64,000 nt of DNA from Flammeovirgaceae bacterium UBA1842 (GTDB taxonomy: Bacteria > Bacteroidota > Bacteroidia > Cytophagales > Cyclobacteriaceae): positions 1 through 64,000 of the forward strand of contig DDIU01000020.1 of the NCBI GenBank assembly GCA_002338655.1, read 5' to 3'. The notes below the pieces were generated by a model. The model ran no database searches. It was not told where the DNA came from and was given only the letters and a program-made list of their open reading frames with translations. The translations under genes were made by a program, and so were the position numbers. Position 1 is the stretch's first letter, and each line of letters opens with the position of its first letter. This document shows positions 54,912 through 63,170 of the stretch, piece after piece.

Positions 54912-55208
54912 ATGAGTCAAGACCTACTGAAGTCCAATTTATTAACACTTGAAAGAAAACTAACCTTACTACTTGATAAGCACAAATCCATAAAAGAGGA
55001 AGTGGGGCTATTAAAAGAGGAGAACAACGAGTTAAAACAAGTGCTAAAGCAAAAAGCAGAGCAACTTAGCAGCTTTCAAAATCAGATTAAAATTAGTAAG
55101 ATTGTAGGTGAAATAGATTCGGATGGGAAAGACGCCACTGAATTGAAGAGGAAGATTGACGATTATATTAAAGAGATTGACAAGTGTATAGTGCACTTGA
55201 GTAGATAA
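54912..55208 (+). CDS. Small coiled-coil protein between pheT and zapA
   Basis: A 98-residue, highly charged helical protein. Heptad-like leucines run through about residues 5-62 (LLKSNLLTLERKLTLLLDKHKS, then LKEENNELKQVLKQKAEQL), predicting a coiled coil; a short C-terminal helical segment follows. No enzyme motif is present. It starts at the base after the pheT stop and lies 9 nt before zapA, so it is cotranscribed. It could be a ZapB-like division factor, judging by size and neighbour only. Confidence 0.75.
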   Translation: MSQDLLKSNLLTLERKLTLLLDKHKSIKEEVGLLKEENNELKQVLKQKAEQLSSFQNQIKISKIVGEIDSDGKDATELKRKIDDYIKEIDKCIVHLSR

Positions 55209-55217
55209 ACAAAATTG

Positions 55218-55502
55218 ATGAACGAACTCTCAATTAAAATTAAAATTGCTGACAGGGAATACCCCATGAAGGTGAAAACCGAGGATGAACAAAGGGTACG
55301 AAATGCTGGTAAATCCATTAATGAGAGGATACGAACTTATCGAGAACGTTTCGGAATAGATGACAAACAGGATCTTTTAGCCATGGTAGCTTTTGACTGT
55401 TTGGTAGATAAAATGGAGCTGGAGGAAAAACACATCGATACGGACGAAAGTGTGGTACAAAAAGTTGATCAACTAAACAATCTAATCAATCAGGCCTTAT
55501 AA
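55218..55502 (+). CDS. zapA: Cell division protein ZapA
   Basis: A 94-residue homodimeric factor that cross-links FtsZ protofilaments at the division ring. ELSIKIKIADREYPMKVKTEDEQRVRNAGKSINERI is the typical N-terminal globular domain (about 3-40), followed by a C-terminal helix forming the dimer coiled coil. ATG 55218 is preferred over the adjacent TTG at 55215. It is the third gene of pheT-coiled coil-zapA and is followed by rny after 107 nt. Confidence 0.92.
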   Translation: MNELSIKIKIADREYPMKVKTEDEQRVRNAGKSINERIRTYRERFGIDDKQDLLAMVAFDCLVDKMELEEKHIDTDESVVQKVDQLNNLINQAL

Positions 55503-55530
55503 GGCCCTCTTCATTTCTTAGTAATACTGC

Positions 55531-55585
55531 CGATCATTTCAGGAAAGATCATTCCTGTATACTTTTTTTAAGTATGCGATTGATC
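55531..55585 (+). other. Structured leader upstream of rny
   Basis: Two perfect 6-bp hairpins (CAGGAA/TTCCTG at 55540-55557; ATACTT/AAGTAT at 55559-55575) are enclosed by a 5-bp helix GATCA/TGATC (55532-55536 with 55581-55585), predicting a three-way junction that ends 24 nt before the rny start. Function is unknown. Confidence 0.4.
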
Positions 55586-55609
55586 AAACAAACCTAAACA
55601 TTAACCACA

Positions 55610-57175
55610 ATGGCAGATTTAATTTATGTAATAATTACAGGGGTCATCGCTCTTGCTGCTGGTATAATCGTGGGTCGATCGATGGTTGCGAAAGCAAACA
55701 AAGAGAAAGATAAAGACCGTGAAGAAAAAGCCAGATTGATAATTAAGGAGGCTGAAATTACAGCTGAGAATATCAAAAAAGATAAAATCCTTGAAGCTAA
55801 GGAAAAATTTCTCAAGCTAAAGGCAGAATTCGAAGAGGAAGCTTCCCGAAAGAAAAACCTCATTATCACCAATGAAAACAAAATCAAGCAGCGTGAGCAG
55901 CAACTTTCCAAGGAACTAGAGAAAATCAGTAGAAAGGAAAGTGAAGTGGACGAGCTTAAAGAGAAGTATAACCTACAACTTGAAAATGTAAATAATAAGA
56001 AAGCTGAACTCGACAAATTCAATGCGCAAAAGGTATCGATACTGGAAAAAATCGCAAACCTATCAGCAGATGAAGCACGTGAGCAGTTAATGGAAACATT
56101 AAAGGATGAGGCTCAATCCAAGGCTTCGTCATTTATTAAAGACATTATAGAAGAAGCCAAACTCACAGCTACCAAAGAAGCTAAGAAAATAGTGGTGGAC
56201 TCCATTCAGAGAACCGCTACTGAACATGCGATAGAAAATTGTGTTTCAATTTTCAATATAGAAAGTGACGATATCAAAGGGAAGATCATTGGCCGTGAAG
56301 GCCGAAATATCCGGGCATTGGAGGCTGCAACCGGAGTGGAAATTATTGTTGACGATACCCCAGAGGCCATTATCATTTCTGGTTTTGATCCTGTAAGAAG
56401 GGAGATTGCGAGGCTTTCACTTCATAGATTGGTAGTGGACGGCAGGATCCACCCTGCGAGAATTGAGGAGATCGTATCCAAAACAAAGAAAAACATTGAT
56501 GAGGAAATAGTTGAGATTGGTGAAAGAACAGTAATTGACCTTGGTATTCATGGGTTGCACCCTGAATTAATCAGAATGGTAGGCCGTATGAGATTTCGTT
56601 CTTCTTATGGTCAGAACCTATTACAGCATTCACGAGAGGTTGCCAATCTATGCGCCACTATGGCATCGGAATTGGGCATGAACCCTAAACAAGCCAAACG
56701 AGCTGGTTTACTTCATGATATTGGAAAGGTATGGCCCGAAGAGCCTGAAAAGCCACATGCCATATTAGGTATGGAGCTGGCACAAAAATATAAGGAGCAT
56801 CCTATTATCTGTAATGCCATTGGTGCTCACCATGATGAAATCGAGATGACAACCATGCTTTCGCCCATAGTGCAGGCTTGTGATGCCATCTCAGGAGCAA
56901 GACCAGGTGCCAGAAGGGAAGTGATGGAAAGTTATATCAAAAGGCTCAAAGAACTTGAAGCTTTGGCAGTGGGATTTGAAGGGGTACATAAATGTTACGC
57001 TATTCAGGCGGGCCGTGAGCTAAGAGTGATGGTAGATGCTGACAACGTTACTGATGAAAGGGCGAGTCAATTATCGTTTGATATTTCACAAAAAATAGAA
57101 AAGGATATGCAATATCCTGGTCAGATAAAAGTGACAGTAATCAGGGAAATGCGCTCAGTGAGTTACGCCAAGTGA
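55610..57175 (+). CDS. rny: Ribonuclease Y
   Basis: A 521-residue membrane-anchored endoribonuclease that initiates mRNA decay. It has one N-terminal TM helix (LIYVIITGVIALAAGIIVG), a long coiled coil (about 30-195), a KH RNA-binding domain (about 210-270, GKIIGREGRNIRALEAATGVEIIVDDTP) and an HD domain with LLHDIGK (about residue 371) and AIGAHHDEIE. C-terminal QIKVTVIREMRSVSYAK is typical. It is separated from zapA by a short structured spacer. Confidence 0.97.
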   Translation: MADLIYVIITGVIALAAGIIVGRSMVAKANKEKDKDREEKARLIIKEAEITAENIKKDKILEAKEKFLKLKAEFEEEASRKKNLIITNENKIKQREQQLSKELEKISRKESEVDELKEKYNLQLENVNNKKAELDKFNAQKVSILEKIANLSADEAREQLMETLKDEAQSKASSFIKDIIEEAKLTATKEAKKIVVDSIQRTATEHAIENCVSIFNIESDDIKGKIIGREGRNIRALEAATGVEIIVDDTPEAIIISGFDPVRREIARLSLHRLVVDGRIHPARIEEIVSKTKKNIDEEIVEIGERTVIDLGIHGLHPELIRMVGRMRFRSSYGQNLLQHSREVANLCATMASELGMNPKQAKRAGLLHDIGKVWPEEPEKPHAILGMELAQKYKEHPIICNAIGAHHDEIEMTTMLSPIVQACDAISGARPGARREVMESYIKRLKELEALAVGFEGVHKCYAIQAGRELRVMVDADNVTDERASQLSFDISQKIEKDMQYPGQIKVTVIREMRSVSYAK

Positions 57176-57235
57176 TGATGAAAATTGCTTTCACTGATGC
57201 TAATTAATTAAATAGTCTATAGTCAAATTTAACCT

Positions 57236-57658
57236 ATGCTAGCTTACCCAATAGCCCTGTCCACCGATCAAGAAAAAACAGAATGTGGAGCCGCTTGTGA
57301 TAAGATTGAAACTTACCTAAACCAAAAAGGTGAGAAACTAAAAATCGATGAACTTTACGCATTTCTTGACAAGCAAACCTATAGTTCTAAAGAAATAGAA
57401 TGCGCTACTCTTCAAGAGGTTTATAAAGAATTAGCCCGCGTGGGTCTTTGCCTCAATATCAATCTTGAAGGCTCTGCCAAGTATGAGATTACCTACAAAA
57501 TGGCCAATTCGATGTTTATTATCATGCACGTTAAGTACATGACAGAATACATCAGATCAAAAGGACAATCTGAATTGCTCGATTATGTGGAATCATGGCT
57601 AAAGTTGATTTGTGAACAGCAGTCTATAAACTTTGGTGACGTGGAGAAGTATATTTAA
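57236..57658 (+). CDS. Hypothetical protein
   Basis: A 140-residue predicted cytosolic protein with no signal peptide or recognised domain. It contains five cysteines (CGAAC near residue 20, then single Cys) and is mostly helical, ending in WLKLICEQQSINFGDVEKYI. It lies 60 nt after rny on the same strand and converges on a permease gene with a 6-nt gap. Codon use looks like its neighbours. Confidence 0.65.
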   Translation: MLAYPIALSTDQEKTECGAACDKIETYLNQKGEKLKIDELYAFLDKQTYSSKEIECATLQEVYKELARVGLCLNINLEGSAKYEITYKMANSMFIIMHVKYMTEYIRSKGQSELLDYVESWLKLICEQQSINFGDVEKYI

Positions 57659-57664
57659 ATCCGA

Positions 57665-60100
57665 TCAGTCAATCCTGATTGCATTAACAGGGTTCTTCAG
57701 TGCCGATTTTATAGATTGATAGCCTGTGGCCAAAAGCACAAGTGCCCCCGATACCAGACCAGCAAGAATAAAGATGTCTACCGTAATATTAATTTCATAA
57801 GGGTAATTTTCGAGCCATTTATTCAGCGCTATATAAGCCAAAGGCCAAGCTATTAAGTTTGAAACGATAATCATTCTAACATAATCTTTGGACATAATGA
57901 TGATCAAATTTTGCATGGAGGCCCCCAGCACTTTTCTTATACCGATTTCGCGTGTCTTTTGGACGGCAAAAAATGATGAAAGCCCAATCACGCCAATCAG
58001 TGCAATGAAAATAGCTATAACCGTGAAAATCAGGAATATATCTCCGAATCGTTGCTCTGCCCTATAGAGTTGATCATATTCCTCATCTAAAAAACTATAG
58101 GCTAACTTTTCATCACTTACCCTTAGATCCCAAATTTTAGAAATCTCATTTAAGTTTCCAGTCATATTGCTATTAGGATCAAACTGAATACTTATCACAG
58201 GTGGATAGACCTGCTGATTGCTGATACGCTCCAAGTCGAAACCAAATAGCAGCATTGGCCGAATTTTTTCATGCAATGAGTTGAAATGAAAATCGTTTAC
58301 CACACCAATCACTTCAAACTCATTACCCGCAGCCAGTATTAATTTTTGACCAATTGGATTTTTCCAGCCCACTATTTTAGCTGCCGTTTCATTGATTATC
58401 ACAGACAATGAATCATTTCTCAATTGCTCAAAACCCCGGCCTTCCACAATGTCTAGACCATAGGTGGTTATAAAATTTTTATCTGCATTCAAGATGGCTG
58501 TCTGAAAACGCTCCGTTGAAGGCCTGCCAACAGCTTCAAAGGTAGTACCGCCCACTTGCCTGCCTGGCACTTGAAAAGACGAACTAACCGAAGATATTCC
58601 TGGTAATTGCACCAGATCATTTTTAAATGATAGGTATGAGGAACCAAGTAAGTTGGCATCGTTTATTGTAAGTATCTGGTCTTTATCAAAGCCCAATTTC
58701 TTGTGCATTAGATAATTGACTTGACGGTTAATTATAATAGTACCAATAATCAGGAATATTGAAATGCTGAATTGTAAAATTACCAATAGGTTTCTCATCA
58801 AGTTTTTGCTTTTACCCTGAGTCACCTGACCTTTCAATATTTTGACCACATTGAAAGAAGAAATGAAAAATGCTGGATATGCACCTGAAAGAAGGCTCAT
58901 GAGCGCAATGATCAATGCGAACATTGGGCCATAGATTACCCAGTCAATCTGAGTTATTGACAAGTCCTTACCAGCAATTTGATTGAAGTACGGAAGCATG
59001 ACCATAAAAAGTAGGGCTCCCAAAATACCCGACATGAGGCAAAGTACACTTGACTCTGTAAAAAATTGAACAAACAAAGCCTTTCGGGTAGATCCGAGGG
59101 TTTTTCTTATGCCCACCTCCTTTGCTCTTTTAATTGATCTGGCAGTTGATAGATTAGTGAAATTAATGGCAGCGATTATTAAAATGAAAGCACCGACAAT
59201 GGAGAATAATAGGATGTACTGCCCATCACCATTTGGCTTTATTTCAAATTGAAGGTGACTATTCAGATGAATACTTTTCACCGGTTGTAGAAAGAAATTA
59301 TGGATATTACCGGCCGCCTCGTATTCACTGTAAGGTTTGCTCAATATACTTTCAATTTGAGGGCCAATATATTTGGTCACTACCAGTTGCAACTGTTTCT
59401 CAAATTTTTCTGGTGTTACATCATTACGGAGTTTTATATAGTTGTAGGTACTATAGGAGACCCACTGATAATTTGTATTTTGACTATCAAAAGGGAATGT
59501 GCTCCAAGATAATATAAAATCAAATTCCAGATGTGATACTTTAGACATGTCCTTAACCACAGCAGTAATGGTATACTCCAATGTGTCATTCATCAATAAC
59601 TTCCTGCCTAATATTTGTTGTGAACCAAAATACTTTTGGGCCATTTTATCAGTAATTACTACCGAATATGGTTGGTCCAATGCATTCTTCTTGCCGGATA
59701 ATATCGGAATTGACATTAACTCTAAAAATCCGGAGTCAGCAGCCAAAACATTTCCTTCCCTAAATGAAATATTTTTTTCTTCATTTTCAATTTTATAATC
59801 TATGCCAATAGGCAGTGCCCTTGATGCCTGAACAACTTCTGGAAAATCATGTTTTACGGCATAGCTAAGTGGTAATGGTGTTACGGCATAACTCACTTGA
59901 TTATTTGGAAAGTGTCGTTCCAACGCTATTCTGAATACATTATCTTGTTGGTAGTTGTCATAAGATAATTCGTCATTTACATAAATTGCAATAAAGTAAA
60001 CACATGCCAATCCTATACTTAATCCCAATAAGTTAATAATGGAAAATAGGCGATCTTTTTTAAAAAATCTGATTGCGAGATTTAGGTTAATATTTTTCAT
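57665..60100 (-). CDS. MacB/FtsX-type ABC transporter permease, double-module
   Basis: An 811-residue inner-membrane protein with the same layout as the product at 40727-43114. TM1 is near 20-40 (GLSIGLACVYFIAIYV), with a MacB_PCD periplasmic domain and three TM helices after SIKRAKEVGIRKTLGS (about 330). A second periplasmic domain follows, and three final helices after VQKTREIGIRKVLGASM. The ending NPVNAIRID matches the NPVKALRSE ending of the other copy. No ATPase gene adjoins. It is transcribed divergently from the TetR efflux operon. Confidence 0.88.
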   Translation of the reverse strand: MKNINLNLAIRFFKKDRLFSIINLLGLSIGLACVYFIAIYVNDELSYDNYQQDNVFRIALERHFPNNQVSYAVTPLPLSYAVKHDFPEVVQASRALPIGIDYKIENEEKNISFREGNVLAADSGFLELMSIPILSGKKNALDQPYSVVITDKMAQKYFGSQQILGRKLLMNDTLEYTITAVVKDMSKVSHLEFDFILSWSTFPFDSQNTNYQWVSYSTYNYIKLRNDVTPEKFEKQLQLVVTKYIGPQIESILSKPYSEYEAAGNIHNFFLQPVKSIHLNSHLQFEIKPNGDGQYILLFSIVGAFILIIAAINFTNLSTARSIKRAKEVGIRKTLGSTRKALFVQFFTESSVLCLMSGILGALLFMVMLPYFNQIAGKDLSITQIDWVIYGPMFALIIALMSLLSGAYPAFFISSFNVVKILKGQVTQGKSKNLMRNLLVILQFSISIFLIIGTIIINRQVNYLMHKKLGFDKDQILTINDANLLGSSYLSFKNDLVQLPGISSVSSSFQVPGRQVGGTTFEAVGRPSTERFQTAILNADKNFITTYGLDIVEGRGFEQLRNDSLSVIINETAAKIVGWKNPIGQKLILAAGNEFEVIGVVNDFHFNSLHEKIRPMLLFGFDLERISNQQVYPPVISIQFDPNSNMTGNLNEISKIWDLRVSDEKLAYSFLDEEYDQLYRAEQRFGDIFLIFTVIAIFIALIGVIGLSSFFAVQKTREIGIRKVLGASMQNLIIIMSKDYVRMIIVSNLIAWPLAYIALNKWLENYPYEINITVDIFILAGLVSGALVLLATGYQSIKSALKNPVNAIRID

Positions 60101-60255
60101 ATGCCAATAATTTAGAAGCCAATAACAGAAACATAATTAATCCTTCCCTTCATCTCAACCAATGCAATTTCCTTAAATGGCTACCATTCATGGAAATCGA
60201 ATACCCTGTTTGAGGCATCACCATTTGATTTTTATCTAATTATTTACCAATATTT

Positions 60256-60301
60256 TTTGCCTGTTAAAATTTTTTTCTACATTTGTTAACCAAATGGTTA
60301 A
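60256..60301 (+). promoter_or_regulatory. Promoter and palindromic operator of the TetR efflux operon
   Basis: TTTG (60256-60259) and TACATTTG (60278-60285) are separated by 18 nt. The palindrome TTAACC-AAAT-GGTTAA (60286-60301) lies directly after the -7 element, over the predicted transcription start. GTTAAACCA recurs at 60297-60305 and 60310-60318. A repressor bound here would block initiation. Confidence 0.65.
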
Positions 60302-60329
60302 ACCATACAGTTAAACCACCTAGTTAATC

Positions 60330-60947
60330 ATGACAGAAACTAAAGACGAAAACAAGGAGAGTCAGATATTGGAAGCTGCAAAAAATGTATTTCAGCGAAA
60401 AGGAATGGATGGCGCACGTATGCAAGAGATTGCTGATGAGGCAGGAATCAACAAAGCCTTACTGCATTATTATTACAGAAGTAAGCAGATGCTTTTCGAG
60501 GCAGTATTTATAAAAGCTTTCTCTTTGCTCGCTCCACAATTGAACAAGGTTCTAAATGACGACTCTTCCATAGAAGAGAAAATCAGGAATTTTACTGAGA
60601 ACTATCTATCGTTTATAATCAAACATCCCTATTTGCCGTCATTCATTCTCAATGAGCTAAATAGAAACCCAGATTTTTTACTAAAAATGAAAGCTAATAA
60701 AGGGTTTCCAAATCTGGACAAATTCAAAAAACAAGTGAACTTGGAAGTAGAACAGGGAATATTAAAACCGATAAAAGCCGAACAGCTATTTATCAACATA
60801 GTGGCATTAAACATATTCCCGTTTTTAGCTTCCCCTCTCATCAAGGCGTTTGCCAATGTTGATGATGCCGCTTACCAACAATTACTTGTAGATAGAAAAA
60901 CAGAAGTTGCCATTTTCATTATTGATTCAATAAAGATAAAATCATGA
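60330..60947 (+). CDS. TetR/AcrR-family repressor of the efflux operon
   Basis: A 205-residue regulator. The N-terminal HTH is RMQEIADEAGINKALLHYYYRSKQMLFEAVF (about 30-60), preceded by the usual ILEAAKNVFQRKGMDGA. The C-terminal ligand domain is helical (about 75-205). It is the first gene of an operon with outer-membrane channel, fusion protein and ATPase genes and overlaps the next gene by 4 nt. The order resembles E. coli cecR-ybhG-ybhF-ybhS-ybhR. The palindrome in its promoter suggests autorepression. Confidence 0.92.
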   Translation: MTETKDENKESQILEAAKNVFQRKGMDGARMQEIADEAGINKALLHYYYRSKQMLFEAVFIKAFSLLAPQLNKVLNDDSSIEEKIRNFTENYLSFIIKHPYLPSFILNELNRNPDFLLKMKANKGFPNLDKFKKQVNLEVEQGILKPIKAEQLFINIVALNIFPFLASPLIKAFANVDDAAYQQLLVDRKTEVAIFIIDSIKIKS

Positions 60948-62194
60948 AAAGAATCATTTTATATGCGGTTTTTTTGATGCCCTTAAGTGCAATAGCACAA
61001 AACAGCTTAACCCTAGAAGATTGCTATCAATTGGTAAATGCTAATTATCCACTAGCGCGGCAAACCACTATTTTGGTAAAACAAAGTGCAGTAGATCAGG
61101 AAGTAATTGATACTAAAAAATTACCGGAATTTAGTGTAGCTGCCCAAGCTACTTATCAATCGGATGTCATTTCGATTCCTATTCCCAATGCGGGCATCGA
61201 TCCCCCCAATAAAGATCAATATAAAGCAACACTGTCGGTCAATCAGTTAATATATGGCGGTGGAGCCATTAATGCCTCATTGGCAGCCGAAGCAGCCACC
61301 CTAAAAACAAAACAGAAGGAAGTGGAAGTGAACTTGTACCAATTAAAAAAACAAGTGAACCAGTTGTATTTTTCGATACTATTAACCCAGAAAAAAGAGG
61401 CCTTATTGATCTCCAAACAACAACTGCTTAACAGCAGGCTTGACGAGGTAAAATCTGGTGTTAAGAATGGCGTACTGCTCCCTGCTTCAGACAAAGTATT
61501 GGAAACAGAACTTCTTAAAATCAAACAGGGAATGACTGAAATCAAACAAAACAAGATTAGTCTGATACAAACTTTGTCATCCATTATAGGCACTACTATC
61601 CCCCCTACTGTCATTCTCCTAAAGCCAGAGTTAACCACTGAAAATCAGGTAAGTGTTAGGAGGCCTGAACTTGAATTATTTCAACTGAAAAAATATCAGA
61701 TTGAAACTGCCGAGCAGTTGATGGCCAAACAGAATTCGCCCAAACTCATGGGCTTTGCCCAAGGTGGATATGGCAACCCTGGTTTAAACATGCTTGACAA
61801 TTCATTTCAACCTTTTTATATCGTTGGCCTAAAAATTAGTTGGACTCCCTTCGATTGGAATGCCAATAAAAAGCAACGTCAATCATTATCCATCAACAAG
61901 GAATTTGTAGACAATGAAGCGGAGCTGTTTAATTTAAAAACAAGCATAGAATTAGAACAGCAACAAACTGAAATCGATAAGTATTCCGCTTTTATTGATA
62001 CCGATGTTGAAATAGTGGATTTGAGAAAAGAGGTATTGAAATCTGCGGAGTCACAATTGAAAAATGGCGTGATCACCGCCTCTGCCTATCTTACCGAACT
62101 CACTAATCTCTATGAAGATGAAAATACCATGTGTACCCATGAAATACAACTGATGCTGATGAAAGCCAATTATAATATAACTAAAGGACTTTGA
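60944..62194 (+). CDS. TolC-family outer-membrane efflux channel
   Basis: A 416-residue protein with a signal peptide (IILYAVFLMPLSAIAQ). The product carries the long periplasmic helices and barrel strands of OEP proteins, with repeated LEDCYQLVNANYPLARQ and ELELFQLKKYQIETAEQLM segments in the two halves. It supplies the outer-membrane exit duct. It overlaps the upstream TetR gene and the downstream HlyD gene by 4 nt each, so translation is coupled. Confidence 0.9.
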   Translation: MKRIILYAVFLMPLSAIAQNSLTLEDCYQLVNANYPLARQTTILVKQSAVDQEVIDTKKLPEFSVAAQATYQSDVISIPIPNAGIDPPNKDQYKATLSVNQLIYGGGAINASLAAEAATLKTKQKEVEVNLYQLKKQVNQLYFSILLTQKKEALLISKQQLLNSRLDEVKSGVKNGVLLPASDKVLETELLKIKQGMTEIKQNKISLIQTLSSIIGTTIPPTVILLKPELTTENQVSVRRPELELFQLKKYQIETAEQLMAKQNSPKLMGFAQGGYGNPGLNMLDNSFQPFYIVGLKISWTPFDWNANKKQRQSLSINKEFVDNEAELFNLKTSIELEQQQTEIDKYSAFIDTDVEIVDLRKEVLKSAESQLKNGVITASAYLTELTNLYEDENTMCTHEIQLMLMKANYNITKGL

Positions 62195-63093
62195 AAATGA
62201 GACGTTTGAAAATCATACTAACTATGGGAATTGCGGCCTCTGCCCTATTTTCTTGCAGTGACGCTAATAATAAAGCGGATGGCTATGGCAATTTTGAAGC
62301 TACCGAAATTACGGTATCATCGGAAGCAAGTGGGAAACTTCTCACTTTTAAAGTAAATGAAGGTGATCAAATAGCTAAAGGAAAAATATTAGGTGTCATT
62401 GACACTACTCAGCTTTATCTTAAAAAAGAGCAGTTAATAGCGGCTAAAAACACCGTATTCTCAAAATCATACAATGTGCTATCCCAACGAAAAGTGCTTC
62501 TGGAGCAGTTGAAAATAGCTGAAACTGAAAAAAATAGGGTTGAAAATCTAATTAAGGATAAGGCTGCTACACAAAAACAGCTGGACGATGTCAATGGGCA
62601 AATAAATGTGATCAAACAGCAGATAAAGAGTGTCGAAACTCAAAATTCGCCCATTATAAACGAGATAAAAGGGCTGGAAATTCAAATCAAACAGCTTGAT
62701 GATCTTATAAAAAAGTGCATTGTTATAAATCCAGTAACAGGTACCGTACTTTCCAAATATGCTGAGCCCGGTGAAATAACAGCTTATGGTAGGCCATTGT
62801 ATAAAATCGCTGATCTCAGTAGGATGGAGCTGCGTGTATTTGTGAGTGAAACCCAATTGGCAAACATAAAAATCGGCCAACAGGTTACCATTAAAGTTGA
62901 TAGTGGGAACACAATGAAATCCTCTAATGGAAAAGTGAGTTGGATAGCTTCTGAAGCAGAGTTTACGCCAAAAATCATCCAAACCAAAGAAGAACGCATC
63001 AATCTAGTTTATGCGGTGAAAATCATGGTGGAGAATGATGGGAGTTTAAAGATTGGAATGCCTGCTGAAATGATAATTGGCAATGTACAATGA
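62191..63093 (+). CDS. HlyD/YbhG-type membrane fusion lipoprotein
   Basis: A 300-residue periplasmic adaptor. A lipobox FSC-S near residue 21 indicates lipid anchoring. The biotinyl-lipoyl-like halves (EASGKLLTFKVNEGDQIAKGKILGVID, about 45-70, and INPVTGTVLSKYAEPGEI, about 185) flank a coiled-coil hairpin (about 75-175), followed by a beta-barrel domain (ELRVFVSETQLANIKIGQQVTIKVD). It bridges the ABC transporter and the TolC-like channel. Confidence 0.92.
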   Translation: MKMRRLKIILTMGIAASALFSCSDANNKADGYGNFEATEITVSSEASGKLLTFKVNEGDQIAKGKILGVIDTTQLYLKKEQLIAAKNTVFSKSYNVLSQRKVLLEQLKIAETEKNRVENLIKDKAATQKQLDDVNGQINVIKQQIKSVETQNSPIINEIKGLEIQIKQLDDLIKKCIVINPVTGTVLSKYAEPGEITAYGRPLYKIADLSRMELRVFVSETQLANIKIGQQVTIKVDSGNTMKSSNGKVSWIASEAEFTPKIIQTKEERINLVYAVKIMVENDGSLKIGMPAEMIIGNVQ

Positions 63094-63170
63094 ACAATTA
63101 GTAATTAACAATTAGCGATTGCGATTAACGATTAACGATTAACAATTAACGATTAACCAATAACGATTAC
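63094..63170. repeat. Degenerate heptamer array, eleven units
   Basis: Eleven consecutive 7-mers, mostly CGATTAA or close variants (ACAATTA, GTAATTA, CGATTAA x4, CAATTAA, CCAATAA, CGATTAC), fill exactly the 77 nt between the stop of the fusion-protein gene and the ATG of the ATPase gene, with no phase change. Confidence 0.85.

Noticed and set aside
55503..55609. 6S RNA gene between zapA and rny
   Set aside because: The spacer is only 107 nt and lacks the long bubble hairpin of 6S RNA.
63094..63170. CRISPR array
   Set aside because: Units are 7 nt without spacers and no cas gene is present; it is a short tandem array.
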